Positions 23,009 to 37,110 are shown, numbered from the stretch's first letter. The stretch is DNA of 64,000 nucleotides from Acanthaster planci (GCF_001949145.1 NW_019091463.1:622837-686836); one strand, 5' to 3'. Made by a program: numbers and translations. Notes: generated by a model from the letters alone, not told the origin.

Positions 23009-25635
23009 GCTGAACTCATGAAATTATTGAATGAAATTGACTTGGTCCCGATATTGCATTTTTTACTCAACTAGTGACAACTTGCAATTAACTACTGGGC
23101 TTTCAAGGGGTTTGGTTTCAAATCGGTTAATTCAAGGACCTGCAGTCTTGTCCCTGGATCACACACGTCAAGAATCACTGACAGTTGGGGACTTCAAATA
23201 TATTTGATTTTAAACAGATACCCCATGCTTTTCTCCGGATGATAATGCTGCTTGGGTGAAAACCCCATGGGAATACTCCATGCCTCGGTACGAGGCCATT
23301 ACAGTGTTTATGGGGTCAACAATACGGCAATGGTCATGGGCAATTTGGAACTTAAATGAGTGCTTGATTTTAAACAGGTATTGATGGGCTAGAAATGTAT
23401 ACAAAATGCTTCTTCTATTTGTTGTTGTTGACTTGTACATGGTTTTCTGTCTACCTTATAACGACTACAAACAAATGAAAGACGACCATGTCTACAGAGC
23501 ATGTTGTTTTTTGCCGTAGTGGTAGAAGCCTTGAGGGAAATGCAACCTGTCATGTTGTTACATGCGGTTGAGTCCAAACAGGTGCATCGGAGCACCTCGC
23601 GTACCACTTTAAAATAGAATATCTTCAAAAGTCGCAAAAAGTTGCAGGCTTTTGGAAAATATAAAAGCTAAAGCGGAAATCAACGGGAATATATATTTTC
23701 TTTGCGTGTGAAAAAATAACGCAAATCTTAAACGAATTTTACTTGACATTTGGAGCTTTTTCAGACTTTAAAAGTGAACAGGTTATGAATCTTATTTTCA
23801 TAAAATACAGTTTGTAAACAACATCCAAGCCAATTTCCATGGCGTTATCTTCTGCATAGTGACCATGTCAGTAAGTTAAATTAGACGTCAAATTTTATAA
23901 CTCACGTCAGAAATGTTGTATTTTTAGTAAATAAATCAGAATATCGCCCGCGGTAAAGATTTCTGGTCGTTAATTTGTGCATGTAAAGTACCCCTGGACC
24001 ATTGGAAACCAAAAAAAAAAAAACCACAGCATTGATTTTTGAACCAATCACATTTCACCTAATTTGGTGCAGTTTGACCTTGAACTGGCCCACTGTGCGC
24101 TGGTGCCACTGAAAGCTGAACTTTAATTAGTGTATGTGCCATTGTACATTCTCAATCAAAATCTAAACATGCATGACTGTGTTAATGCGCAATTACGGTA
24201 AGCCTTCTTGATAAATACAGGGAATAGGGTCCTATACAATTGTTGTACTGCCATATGTGTAAGACCGGACCCTACCTATCATAACAGTAGCAGGTGGTAT
24301 CTGTAATGCTCTGTTAACAAACACGTACATGTACTGTACATGAACTTTCAGCCAATCGTTGTGTTGGACAAGCAGAAGCAGGGTGCTCTGTGAATTGACA
24401 GTACAAACACTAACAACATGCAGAGTCAGTATACTGCACACAATGTACCATGTGCCATGGTGTGATGCCCTCTGTGGGCAAAGCATTGTGCCATTCATAG
24501 TTAAGAAAAAGTTTACACCAACCATTGCAGCTTCATCCACAGCACAGGTGTCTTGTTAATGGGGAACCAGGCCAGATCATCTTTTCCAGTACACTACTGT
24601 TCTTCTGCATGTGCAACCAATGTGTGAAGATTCTTGCACACAAGTTGGGAAACATATCAAAGAGTGTCAGCTTTCATAGGCTTGCACTTCTTGTTCTTAG
24701 CACCATCACCTATCACTGCGTCAGAACAATGTAGATCACCTGTCTGGGAATTCGGTGACAGGTGCAGTAGTTGATGTACGTTGGAGGAAGGGTGTGAACA
24801 ACAGCTAGTGAGGCAGCGTCTGTGTGGGGTACAAATGATGGCATCTAAGTCGGGATGTCTGGCAGACTGCAAGACTGTAGTAGTTGTGATGAAGGGATGA
24901 AAATTGAACACAAAGACCATGAAGAGATGCCAAAAAGTTGCGAACTTGGAGCCAGCACTGTGCCTAGTCACGTTGACAGCATGTGGTAATGCAGTCCAAC
25001 ATCTTGATGAACACTTTTTGCGAGCAAGCTAGCCCACATGCCATGACCAACCACGCAGCGGCGAGAATCTTCTCTGCAAAAGCATTAAGGTGATGACACT
25101 GCGTCTGAAGAAGCACGGCCGTACGTGATGTACACTTGACAAACCGTTTGTGCATTTAGTTGTGACATGGCGGCCACCGCTTACCTCTCCAGACAAACAC
25201 AAACCCTGAAATGTCACCCTGTCAGTCTGTGGACATTTTACACGTATATAGGTACCGGTACATGTACATGTACCAGTGGTGTGGGACACCCCTACCCTCC
25301 CCCCCGCCAAAAAAAACCCTGAAAACCAAGGAAACACTCACGCAAGCTAGACACACATGGTTAACACGGTTAACTGACAGGCATGAAGTTTTTTTAAATG
25401 ATCTAAATTTCTTATTCACCACAGTTGTGGTTGACCGACAGGCTTTTCCATCAACCACATGTACCAAAGACAAAGCAGCCTGATTCGAATTTCCCACTTG
25501 CTTTGGGGAGCATCTCATGGCCTTTGTTTGAACCCTTAGGATGTAAATACATGTACATGTAGGTGAATAGAAATCTCAGTCCAGTACTAACATGTGTTCT
25601 GGGAATTAATACATTTATTAACCTTAAACTTTTAT
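23009..25635. other. No gene recognised
   Basis: AT-rich with simple stretches. It contains a perfect 18-bp palindrome GGTACATGTACATGTACC at 25257-25274. Overlapping short open frames at 24.2-25.5 kb occur on both strands and show no domain. Confidence 0.4.
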
Positions 25636-26538
25636 NNNNNNNNNNNNNNNNNNNNNNNNNNNNNNNNNNNNNNNNNNNNNNNNNNNNNNNNNNNNNNNNN
25701 NNNNNNNNNNNNNNNNNNNNNNNNNNNNNNNNNNNNNNNNNNNNNNNNNNNNNNNNNNNNNNNNNNNNNNNNNNNNNNNNNNNNNNNNNNNNNNNNNNNN
25801 NNNNNNNNNNNNNNNNNNNNNNNNNNNNNNNNNNNNNNNNNNNNNNNNNNNNNNNNNNNNNNNNNNNNNNNNNNNNNNNNNNNNNNNNNNNNNNNNNNNN
25901 NNNNNNNNNNNNNNNNNNNNNNNNNNNNNNNNNNNNNNNNNNNNNNNNNNNNNNNNNNNNNNNNNNNNNNNNNNNNNNNNNNNNNNNNNNNNNNNNNNNN
26001 NNNNNNNNNNNNNNNNNNNNNNNNNNNNNNNNNNNNNNNNNNNNNNNNNNNNNNNNNNNNNNNNNNNNNNNNNNNNNNNNNNNNNNNNNNNNNNNNNNNN
26101 NNNNNNNNNNNNNNNNNNNNNNNNNNNNNNNNNNNNNNNNNNNNNNNNNNNNNNNNNNNNNNNNNNNNNNNNNNNNNNNNNNNNNNNNNNNNNNNNNNNN
26201 NNNNNNNNNNNNNNNNNNNNNNNNNNNNNNNNNNNNNNNNNNNNNNNNNNNNNNNNNNNNNNNNNNNNNNNNNNNNNNNNNNNNNNNNNNNNNNNNNNNN
26301 NNNNNNNNNNNNNNNNNNNNNNNNNNNNNNNNNNNNNNNNNNNNNNNNNNNNNNNNNNNNNNNNNNNNNNNNNNNNNNNNNNNNNNNNNNNNNNNNNNNN
26401 NNNNNNNNNNNNNNNNNNNNNNNNNNNNNNNNNNNNNNNNNNNNNNNNNNNNNNNNNNNNNNNNNNNNNNNNNNNNNNNNNNNNNNNNNNNNNNNNNNNN
26501 NNNNNNNNNNNNNNNNNNNNNNNNNNNNNNNNNNNNNN
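25636..26538. other. Assembly gap, 903 N
   Basis: A run of N. Open frames across it are artefacts. Confidence 0.99.
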
Positions 26539-29500
26539 ACGTCTAAGATGGCAAAGAAGTCAGACAATCATTTTTAAAAACATTTGAAACTAGCAAGATG
26601 TATTTCAAAGTATTTTACAAATTGAATAGCAAATGCTAGGGTCTGCAGCTTTGCATATTTTTTCCTCTGTTTTGGTGGGTTTTTTTAGGTCAAATCCCCT
26701 GGCTTTTGGCTAATCACATGTGTCATGCATTTTTCTGTGTTAGAGTTACCAGTGTACATTACATACGTGCATGTACTCAGTGGCCAGCTACATGGCTTCC
26801 TTTGGACACGTGTACGATGTACATGTACATGCATGCGTACACAAGTTCGCATGAACTTTATACAGGCTACACCTCTTGTTTGACACTATCTGTTGCGAGT
26901 GCAATTGTCATCAACTTTGAGTTGACATCATCAGTTATAAATATGGTTCTTTTATTTAAAGCAATTTGTAATGTTTCGTAAAAGTTTAAAATTTTATGTT
27001 CAGTATAGTCATTACAGCAGTGTTCCACTGCAGCATATTTCTGGAGATTTCTCCCCAGTGCAAGGTTGATGCTTTAACCTGTCAGCTATGCCTCTGTGCA
27101 ACCACTTCATGTTTTTTTTTTTTTTTTTTGCGTCCTCTGGTGCGAAGTGGTTAAAAGCTCATTGAATGTTTTAAGGCCATGCCAAGTACCCGGGTGCCCA
27201 CAACCAGACCAATGATGAAGGGTACCCGGTTCCATTGACTTGAAACTGCCCCAATAAATGTCGATACACATTTCAGAAAGGCAATCATCCCATTCTTTGC
27301 TATTACTTGCTGATAAAAGTGTGAGAAAAAATCTGAGTAAAATGTGTTTTAAGTCCATTTAGGCTCTCCCCCCCCGCAATACCTGCCTGTTAAAGGAATC
27401 GGGTACGCAGTTGGATACTATCCGTGAATGCTTACCACTGTTGTATGTATTCATGCTCAAAGCTCACAGTGGCAAGCCTAATTAAACCTTGTTTTTAAGT
27501 TCGATACATCATTAAGACTTGCAGCTTCCCTCTGTCTAAACAGTCAAAAGAGGAAACTGGCAAGTATATGGGGATGGTTTGGAAAAAACAAACAAGTGCA
27601 AACAAAAGTAACTTGCTCAGATTAACTTTTACTTCCAGAGTGACAAAAGGAAGTGTGGTGAATGATAGTGACATTTATATGTCTCTGCTGCCATGTGTGC
27701 TGCAATGTCCAACCGAGTTGTGCTGAGGAAATGGAAATTAAACTTTTTCTCCACTAAAATGTTCCCCTTTTTGCACCACTACTAATATTTTTTGCAGAAA
27801 ACACATTTTATGAATGCCATTTTTGGATGAAAACTAGATTTTTCATATAGGAAAAACATTCTTATTGTGAGAAAGAAATGAGTACAAGAATCAGATGTAG
27901 AAATGGAAGTAAGAGATTGTTCTTTGTTCGTGATTAGCAGGCCAAGGAGCCGTGATATCACTGCCTTGAAGTTATTCAGTCACCAAAACTAAGCCTAACA
28001 GTAGGAAAGTGTCGTGAGCAAATTTATGTGCTGTTGGCAGTTGAAAAGTAATCACACTACAAAGAAAAATTCATTTCTAGTGTTTCAAAAAACAGAGAAA
28101 ACAAAAACTTGAGCTCACATAGGAAAATCTATTAGTAAAGGATTTATAACCCTCCTATGCAAAAGATGCATTCTTGACAAAGTTGTCCTGTCAAAATCAG
28201 TTGAAAGACCCCTACATGTCTATGTACTGGGGCAAATCAAGTGGAAGGAATTTTGACTGCAACAGTCATAGCAAAGGAGGGTTTTGATTAGTAAGTGCTC
28301 CAGTAATTGATATTTCGTACAATCTGACAAACCTCAATGAAAAAGGTGATAAAGATCAGCTGTTAAGTGAAGAATCCTCTGTGTTCTACACATTTACCTC
28401 TGTCTGAGACCTCAAATTTCTGCTTTTTTTTTCCAACAGATGATTTGTAATCAGCCATGTCTAACTTGAGACTTGGTGATGATGCTGACTTCTTAAATGG
28501 CCATCCAACAGATTTCAGGACTCTGTGCTGTCATCATTTGAGGAACTTCTATCCTCCAAGATGGGGAACACTTGATGTCTACCGTACCTCCATTAAAGCC
28601 GGTTCATACTTCATGCGAAATGCACAATGAACTCAAATTTGCGAGGGCAGATCAAATATTTGTTTTACGAATTTGCAAAAGTTGAACATACATGTATTTC
28701 AACTTGAGAAAAAAATCACTACCGTTTTTTGTGATGTCAAATTTGCCCCCAGTTGAAAAAGTCTGGGGGGGGAGCTTCTGCCATCAGCAGATTACATTTT
28801 TACCCGTGAAAAATGCACTTTGAGGAGAACTTAATTCATGCAGTTGGACATTTCTTTGTATAGTTTTGCCAAACTTTCATGACCAGTCATGTTTCCATTG
28901 CTATGGATTACCTTGGAGTTAATTAAGTGACCAGCTCCATTGAAATCAGGAATAACTCGAGTAATCACTGCTTCTTGAAGGACAGTGTTTAAAAACCTTC
29001 GAAGCATGAATTGTCACACAAAGGAGTCTTGGCTTATTTGATTTGTTATCTTGTGAAAGATTTGTCAGAAACTGTTTCTAAATGTATGACTACATAGCAG
29101 ATTACTCAAACTTATTGGCCTTCTTTCTCTCTTGTGATTACGCTACAGCAACCAAGAGAGCCGAGTGTTTTATTTTTCGAAATTTTAATTTGAATGGAGC
29201 AGGTTACATTTATCCTAAAGTCTTGAGCTTGTATGAAGCTTCAACTGTGTTACATTTCACTAGGCACTGAAACATTAGTACAAAGATGTATGTGCGGTAT
29301 GTAGTTATTAAAAAATTTAATTTCTTCTTCAAAAAGCAGGCACATGTCAGTAGGTTTTTTAGTTTGAAGTAAAGTAACATCAATTAGGATGAATGATGAA
29401 GGCAACTTATCAACAAAGAATGTTCTGGCAAAGTTTTTTTTTTCAGTACAAGATTAATTTGAGGAACATTGCTTTGTTGTCAACTGGAGATATTTTTCAG

Positions 29501-29680
29501 TGATATAGAAAGGTTTTTTGGAAAAGACGCAGCATTTAAAACCTATGTAGTGATTTGAAAACATCGGTTTCAAATGTGATTCCCGTTTGCCCTCATTTGC
29601 AATAAGTTTTTAATGTGAACTTGGAGATGTTTTTCAGACATGTGCCTGGTTTTTGGTTGTTTAAATTTCTAACTTTTTTA
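26539..29680. other. No gene recognised
   Basis: AT-rich with a long T run at about 27112-27129. A weakly tRNA-like stretch at 27.03-27.11 kb (minus) was not called. Confidence 0.4.
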
Positions 29681-29842
29681 ATGGGAGACTTTGAGACGCA
29701 CAGTGGCAGAAGACACAAGGGTCCTTTTTGGTTGATGTGGGCATGCGCGTGCAGTTCTAGGCATGCGTGTTAGTGAGCATGCACACAACTATAGAAAAGG
29801 ACCGGTTTGTCTGCCGCCACCATGCGTCTCAAAGTCTCCCAT
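29681..29842. mobile_element. 162-bp foldback MITE with perfect 20-bp ends
   Basis: ATGGGAGACTTTGAGACGCA (29681-29700) is exactly inverted at 29823-29842. Pairing continues inward with mismatches: GTGGCAGAAGACA...GGTCCTTTT against its inverted counterpart, and CATGCG/CGCATG words in the centre. Nearly the whole element could fold into one imperfect hairpin. No clear target-site duplication. Confidence 0.6.
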
Positions 29843-31397
29843 CGAAAAGGTGACTTTCAATTTGTAATGTATGTAGAGAGCTACATGTATATGTAGTCTA
29901 CAATGGCACATTATCATACACATGGTGATTCAGTGTAGAGTCATAAATGCGCAGATGTGTTGGGCAATGTAAACTGGGCCATGGGTGATACTTTCTGTAC
30001 TGATTTCTGTAATGACATTCATTACTACCCAGCTTTTTATATAGTATTTTTTTTGGGGGGGAATGCACTTTTGAATTGTTTTCTGAGGTCTTAATATGTT
30101 CATGTGGTAGCTGGTTGATTGCCTGCCTCCAAAAGATGAAAATGTTGACAATCCAGCCCCCCGCCTGAAAAAGGGAATTTAATTTAAAAGAGTGGTTGCA
30201 AGTTAATTACACCAAAAAAGAGAAAGCTAAAGTTGTGTTGGCCAGTGCTGAATATACATGTATAAATCCCAACTTCATAAGAGCTGTTTTTCATCGTGGA
30301 CAACATATTTTTTTCACAATCTGTCCTGAAAGTCCCTTTTTTTTTCAAATTACACTTGTGTAATTGCTGTTTAAGGCATGATGATGGGTTTTCATGAAAA
30401 ATATGTTTGACGCAGCTTTTTTAATTTTCGATTTAAAAATACAAACTAAAAGAAAAAAGTCACTCTAAAGGATGGTTAAGAAACAAGTCACCAGTGGTAG
30501 ACAATACGGAAACTTTTGATCCTAATTGCTGAAAATGTATTGTATGTGTTACGCATGATGTGCCACTGTAGACTTTTTTATTGTTTGCAATAAATTTGTA
30601 GGTCTGGTTTGTGTGTCTTTTTTCTTGGGGGGGGGTCTGCTGTCCATTTCGCAAGTTTCCAAGCATGCAGTTAGAACCTTACAGTTACAATGTAACTCTC
30701 CAATTCCGCATCAAGTTGGCAGTGTTTGAAAACAGTTGTATCTATGCTGTTCATCGTTTTGTATGCTTACTGGACACAGACTTGTTCCATTTTGACAGCA
30801 TATAGGTTCATTACAGAAGTTGTACATGTATGTAAGAGTTCAAGTAGGAGTGCTGCAATAGGATTTTGGTGAAGTATCTGTTATACAAACAATATGTCAT
30901 AGCAGAAAACTGTGAAATGGACAGCAGGTCTTGCATCTCAATTCGTATCTTGAATTTCAGGTGTTTCCAGTCTACATGTATGCACCAATGAATGCACTGC
31001 ATCAATTCATACATTTAAGATTTTTTCCCCTCACAAGTTTGTTGTTTACACTCATCCCTTTAAGTTCTTCAAGTTGCTTGAAAAGTCATTTGTCTGGAGG
31101 GCGCTACATAAAAGCTTACAATGTGATGTAGTGTGTTCATAAAAAGACCATTGACTAATTGCAATCAATCGTACTACAGTGGGTAGTACTCGATTAAACA
31201 TGTAGGCATAACAGTGAGAAATATTGACACCAAAACGAGAATACATGTAGATGAGTAGAATGGGTTGGACCAATTTAATTGTATTTAAAGTTTTAGCAAA
31301 GTAAAATACTGGATAATACAGTCAGATTGTTGAGTTTCAATAAATATGCTTTCCAGTAGATACTGTTTATATGGCGTTTTCTGTTAATTCAGATTCA
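29843..31397. other. No gene recognised
   Basis: AT-rich. GGAGGGCGCTACATAAA at about 31.10 kb resembles the end of the LINE tail at 2.34 kb, so a short LINE 3' relic is possible, but no coding remnant precedes it. Confidence 0.35.
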
Positions 31398-31507
31398 TGA
31401 ACTCTGACCTGACCCTTGAACTCTGACCTGACCTTTCAACTTTGACCTGACCTTTCAACTTTGACCTGACCTTTCAACTTTGACCTGACCTTTCAACTTT
31501 GACCTCT
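31398..31507. repeat. 19-bp minisatellite, about 5.7 copies, containing TGACCT words
   Basis: The unit CTTTCAACTTTGACCTGAC repeats head to tail, with slightly diverged first copies (TGAACTCTGACCTGACCC). Each unit holds two overlapping TGACCT words, the nuclear-receptor half-site AGGTCA in reverse. It ends 17 bases before the left arm of the inverted duplication. Confidence 0.85.
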
Positions 31508-31523
31508 GGGGTGGCCAAAAAAA

Positions 31524-33346
31524 AAGCCCAATGCATGCAGGCCCCCCTGCTGCACACCCAAGTGGTGTGTCCCCGCCCTACAGACACCTTCAGACCAGGG
31601 AGTACCCCTAACTATCTGCACCAACTAGTGATCGCTTTTTCGTCATGTGCACACATTTCCCCACTCTTGAAATCCAAGCATTCATGAATGACTTCAGTTA
31701 ACTCCAACAGGACAAGGATCACTTGAACTCTTACCATCGGCAATGCTTTTCTATCAAAGTAGGGCATCTTGGTTGTTTATACTCTGTGTTGCTATGGATA
31801 CCAGTGATCTCTCCATTACTCCCAAGAATTGCTCATCAAAGAGAACCCTCCCACACGGGCTACTCGTCATGATCTTTGCAACCGACATTTCCAGAGCCAC
31901 AAGTTACATTCTGTGTCTGAATCAACCAGATGAAGCATTTAACACACTCTAACATTTTGCAAGCTTTCTACGACATTTGACAATGTTACAAACTTTTAGG
32001 GCAACTATCGTAGCCCTTGTCCATATAAATAACTTCCATGACAACTCCAATACAACCTACAAATACTGCATAAACCACGTTCCTTTTTCAAAAAGCAGTC
32101 TGTATAAACACGGTAAATGTACTATTTTTCATGTGTGGACAACAATTAGCTTACAGAGAGCTGATCCCTCATACAGAGGATTTCCATCTTTAAAATGTAC
32201 AAACTACATATCTGAATGAGTCCTTTGTAGGACTTGGGGCCAAAACAAGAGGTCACTTTACTGTGACAATGAGCTAATGAGACCAAATTTGTCCTATGAA
32301 AGCTGCAAATGCAATATGGGGGAAACCAGTAACTCAAAAAAAGAGATGTATCACACAGCAGCAAGCAACCAGCAATTGAAGCAAGGGGAAAGAACTTGCT
32401 TTCAACTATTCCTGACTGAGAAGCAGTTTCATTCTTTTCATTCTATCTTTTGGATAATAATAGATAAGTAAAAAAGTACATCAAGTGAAAAAGCAATATG
32501 TTGTGCCATCATCGGTCAGTTTACAAATATTTGAACTTTGCAAAGTGCAACCACCAATATAAAGATGAATAGTTGTATTTACAATGCTGTTTTGTTTTCT
32601 AAATGTTGCATTTGATTCCAAGTTCTCATTTTTTTGTTGTTTGAACCAAAAAATATTTCAGACCAACAAGGCCAAATTCAATAAATTGTTTCTTTTTTTT
32701 TTGTTGAATTCCCCTCAATTGGGATTTGGAATAAATACTTATTTGTTTTTGTTTTTTCGGTTTAATTGCATTACTTTTTCCAGATCTGTTTTTGTTGGTT
32801 TTCCTTATTTTACTACAGAGAATTGTCACATTGCAATTGCACTTGCAAATCATACTGCCTCCCTGCCAGATGAACAATGTACAGTGGCATAGAAATCAAG
32901 TTGATCTCTCATTTTGAGACAGGGACCCTGTTGGAAGAAAAAGGTGGCTGAATTTTCAACTCGTTATTTTATGAAAATGTCCATTCGTTTTTGCTTTCTT
33001 TTTCTTTCCAACACGGCCAACATATTGGTTTCAGCAATTCCTATATCTTCCAAGGCAACACTCCCCATTTTTTTGCTATGCCACGGCGGATGCAGCAGCT
33101 ACCTACCCCTCAGCATCCTCAGAAGCTGTGGCATCTTGACGACACGGGGATTCTACCAGTCCTGCTCCTGCAACGGCACCCATGGTTAAGCTTAATTGGA
33201 GTTTTCATCAATTCAATGCACTGTACAATTGGTTATACATCCTCACTCCTATCAACCCAAAGATAGTGTGTCTTCTAACATGGCAACGTTTGGGGTACAC
33301 ATACACTGCATGTCTACATAACAAATGGATTGTGCATGTGTATAGC
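31524..33346 (+). repeat. Left arm of a diverged inverted duplication
   Basis: Read on the plus strand this arm aligns with the reverse complement of 39311-37785. Matching landmarks: AAGCCCAATGCATGCAGG at the outer edge; AAGGATCACTTG (about 31.72 kb); TGAATCA...AACTTTTAGGGCAACT (31.9-32.0 kb); CATACTGCCTCCCTGCCAGA (32.86 kb); GACACGGGGA (33.14 kb); AAGCTTAATTGGAGTTT (33.19 kb) and TACATCCTCAC (33.24 kb). Small indels are common. The counterpart of the membrane-span exon is frameshifted here and the donor equivalent at 33.18 kb reads GGTTAAGC, so this arm looks non-coding. An unrelated AT-rich insertion lies near 32.5-32.8 kb. Confidence 0.7.
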
Positions 33347-33820
33347 TCACATGCAAAGCTGAGGCAGGCCACAAGAAAAGCTGCTTTTTAATATGGATTT
33401 GATTTTACACTGTCAGGTTTCTTTCAAGCGCCTTCAGGCTTATGAGCTACCGGTACTGTGCCGGTGGACTTTTAAGGAATCCGTCGTTTCATTACTAGAT
33501 ATATCTCGTGTTGTAATACATGTAAAGACGGAGTCTTGGTATATGCAACAGTACGCACTGCATCGGACCACTGTTGAATGTACTGACATAAACTTTCCAA
33601 AAAATCCCCAATTTAAATAGTATGTTGGCTTTGATATCTGCTCTGTTAACAATCCATGCCACTGCTATTTAAAGTGCAACACTTTTTATTCATGTGCAGG
33701 GATGAATTGTCTTTGTACCCTGCACTGTAGAAATAAATGTTCAATTATGGGCAAGATAGATTGCAATTTCATTTGAGTATATGTTTGATGAACCTCCAAG
33801 ATTTGTGTACATTCAGGAAA

Positions 33821-34645
33821 TAGAGCCTGAATGACCCCTGATGGCACCCTTCTGGAACCCTTAGATAGGAAAAGTAATGTGCAAAGATTTTAGAATTTGT
33901 AATATTTTCTCGTTCAGTTTCTTTTTAAAAAATCCAACTTGGAAAAAGGGCTTTGAAAAATATTTGCTAGTATATCAATTTATAGAAATTGAAAAATTAC
34001 CTGACCTAAAAGAGAAATATCCTGCCAAAAATTGACCCATCACTTCCGAAAATCTAAAATACATGAAGAACAGTGCAATACGGCACTCTCTTATGCAGAT
34101 GAATATTTACGGTTTGAAATATTATGGTAGTCTGTGGGTAAAAACCAAAAGAAAACATATCAAAATATTTTACATATTTTGATAATTTATAAGGTAATAA
34201 ACATAAAGCAATATTCTACTTTTACGAAAGATTCTGATATTTTATCTAACCTTTGCTGACAACAACTCATGATGTCAACTCAACGGAATCTGGAACCTAT
34301 CAACAGCAGGTAGGTAAATCTCTGTAAGGTTGTACAATCTTGTTTTCAAGAAAGCACGGCGAGTGAAAACAAACGTGCATGAACAAGGAGACCTACATGT
34401 AGGTGCGATATCACTGGACGTGAAAGGTCGATACTAAAATTAGTTTCTTACCCATCTCCAGGTGACTTTTCCAAAATATTACTTGAGGAAGACAAAGGTA
34501 AAATTCCAACATGAGTGTTTCATGGGTGGTTTCAGTAAGGAATTATTTTTCCATAAATTATCGAATGTGATAGGATGGACCAATGTAAAATCCCCATAGC
34601 CAGATGGTGCCAAGGGTTCCGGAAGCTCGCTGAGTGACCTTTTAC
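33821..34645 (-). repeat. 0.8-kb dispersed repeat, copy A
   Basis: The reverse complement of this segment aligns along its length with 52602-53370, with clear similarity and small indels. Shared words include TATGGGGATTTTACATTGG, TGAAACACTCATGTTGGA, TTGTTGTCAGCAAAGGTTAG, TAAAATATTTTGATATGTTT, GTTCTTCATGTATTTTAGA and CTAAAATCTTTGCAC. Near each end the copy carries CTTCYGGAACCCTT in inverted orientation, which suggests terminal inverted repeats. No protein similarity is visible. Confidence 0.7.
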
Positions 34646-37110
34646 TCCATACGGAAGGCCTGTTCATCTTGAATCACAGTTTGGCGTCGTTCACTGCTCA
34701 TTCCAAACTTGGAATGCTAAATTAGTTGCCAATACTACATTTCCTTTTGTATTTTCTAATCTTTTTCATGTTGGTCTACATCTTTTTAATACACGTAATT
34801 ATTTTGACATGCAAGCGTACATGGACATGCCTTTTTGTTTTGTTTTTTTTAAGTGGCATCAGTGGTTGGCAATGCTTAAAACTTGAAGCACTTCAAGAAA
34901 ACTCCCCTCTAACGATTTTTAAAAACGTTTTTGGGAAAAATTGAGTCCACTCTGATACCGTCAACATTTTTAAGCAACATGGTAAAGTTACTCATTTATG
35001 TTCGCTTATGATCTCTGATTTGATTGTGCAGATTTTCTTAGGGCCTGCCTCAGCTTCAAGTACATACTACATGTAAGTGACCTTTGACCAAAATGGGCCT
35101 CTTTGATGTAAAATATAAGATGCATAAAGCTGACTGACTTTATTTCTCAGTGAAATATAACTGATTTAAGGCTATACCAAACCTTACAGCTTCAATGCTT
35201 AAATTAAACTAAAGGTAATATCCTACATGTACATGTATCACCCCCAAAATGTAAAATCTTGTGGGAGGGGACATCAAACTATGAAGTTTTATAACTTAAA
35301 CATTAGCAGCATTTGGAAAAAGTAACCTTCCCATAAGGAAAAAGGTTACAAAAATTGACTAATCTGGATTGATAAGACAAATGTATCACTTTCTGTACTC
35401 TGAACATTTTTGTGGGTGCAATGTTACAAATAACCTGGCTCTATATGTGTTTTTATTTTTAAATGGAGTCCCTAAGCATAATTCTTACAGTGCTGATCCT
35501 CTAACTAATTTGGTTGATGAGATTTGCATGTATTCTTTATACTGTGTGTCAATGTTTGTATCAAAATAGAGGCCTGTTTCCTTTATCTTTGACATATGAC
35601 CCAAAGTAATTCAGTAATGAACAAGCTGGTGCACAGCCTTGCAACATCACACAGAATGTTGCACAGAAATATTAAAAGAGGTTGGTATCCTAAGTAATAC
35701 CTGATGTGACAGAAATCAGAATTGTGCGCTTACAACACTTTTGAATGGTACATTCAAGTAGTGAGAGCACAGTGCTGCACTTGATTGTTCAACAGAATTA
35801 ATCATGTGCAACTGCATCAGTACAATTATACATGTACTTGCAACGGGTTGCTTGAATGAGATTAGTATGAGCTTAAAGTTTCTACTAAAAAAAATACATG
35901 GAGCTGGTTAGTCTTCAGTCTTTGGCAATACAAGTGCAACAGGTCCCAAACGTTCTCCACCTATAAACATGCAATGTTAGCTGCCGGGGGCAGGATACTG
36001 AACAAGCAGAAGATTTACAGGCTGTGGTTAGCAAGTACTCTTTTAAGAGTATGGCAGAATACAAATAAAATATCATACAAAACAGACATTCTTTTCTTCC
36101 ATGTTCTGCCACAAAGCCTCAAATTGGTAATACATTTGGTGATGAAGGTTTGCAATCAAATGTTTTTTGGTGTTTTTTTCCTTTCATTTGCACAAGTTTG
36201 CTTTTGAACTTTACTGAAACTTAATATGCTATACCAGTGTGAACCATTCCTATAACATTTGTTCAATCCTTGAAGGTGTAGGCATTCAGGTAAAAAAGTG
36301 TTTGGGACTTGTTGCATACTACAAAAAGACTAGGCTGTGGTCAATTAATCCAAGCTATTTGTGGACCTGAACGTCTTGAAAGAGGAATCAAGACACGAAC
36401 GACGTGTTGCAGTGAAACTGGGATGAAACCACATGACAAGATCTTGTCAGTATGCTAGGCATGTAAAGTTTGTCTTGTTTTACAGTGTACCTGTGACTCA
36501 CATAAATCAAATGACCATCACAGAATCTGTGACTTTTATTCACTTCTGCTAGAGAGCAAAGAATGCTACTTGGCATCCACTGGGGTACATGTGCTCTCCA
36601 GATTCTAGCACTTGATAGTTTGAGCTATCATGGCCCAGGTGCAGACGGCATTACAATGTGCCATTGCACTTCACTGTGCTGCATTCAAGCACTCATGATC
36701 ACTGGAACTCTGACACGGGTGGAAGTTTTATCCATTGATGTGCCTTGTATCATTTGATGTGATGCCTTTCTTGATCACTGATGGCACCTTGATACAGGCT
36801 GTTTCTCTCTGTCCAGACAATCAGGTTTGTCTTTAGCTGCAACAGTGAGACACATTAGAGCCCTACTGCCAATGGCTTGAATTCAGCCAGTCAGTCAGTT
36901 TCCAGATGTTTGGAAAACAAGCCAAGAGGAGAGAATATTGAATCACATACTCCACGGTGACATTTTCACTGAGACAGCTCTGAGCAGATTTCAAGTGCAG
37001 CTGTATCTGTCTCTAAAAGCCAGCAATTTCACCAAATTTCACTGTCAATGCCTTTATAAGGCATTCTACTACAATTCAGGTCCACTTTCAGGTAGTCATT
37101 TCCTTTCTAA
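34646..37110. other. No gene recognised
   Basis: AT-rich with T-rich tracts around 34.73-34.86 kb. Nothing codes convincingly. Confidence 0.4.

Noticed and set aside
24439-24493. CACAATG ... CATTGTG as Transib termini
   Set aside because: The pair is only about 50 bases apart, encloses nothing related and does not bracket the transposase remnant; chance is likely.
25563-26577. Open frames of over 300 codons around 25.6-26.6 kb on both strands
   Set aside because: They consist almost entirely of N from the assembly gap.
27030-27110. tRNA-derived SINE head on the minus strand (TAGCTGACAGGTTAAAGC)
   Set aside because: An A-box-like word is present but there is no B box at the right distance.
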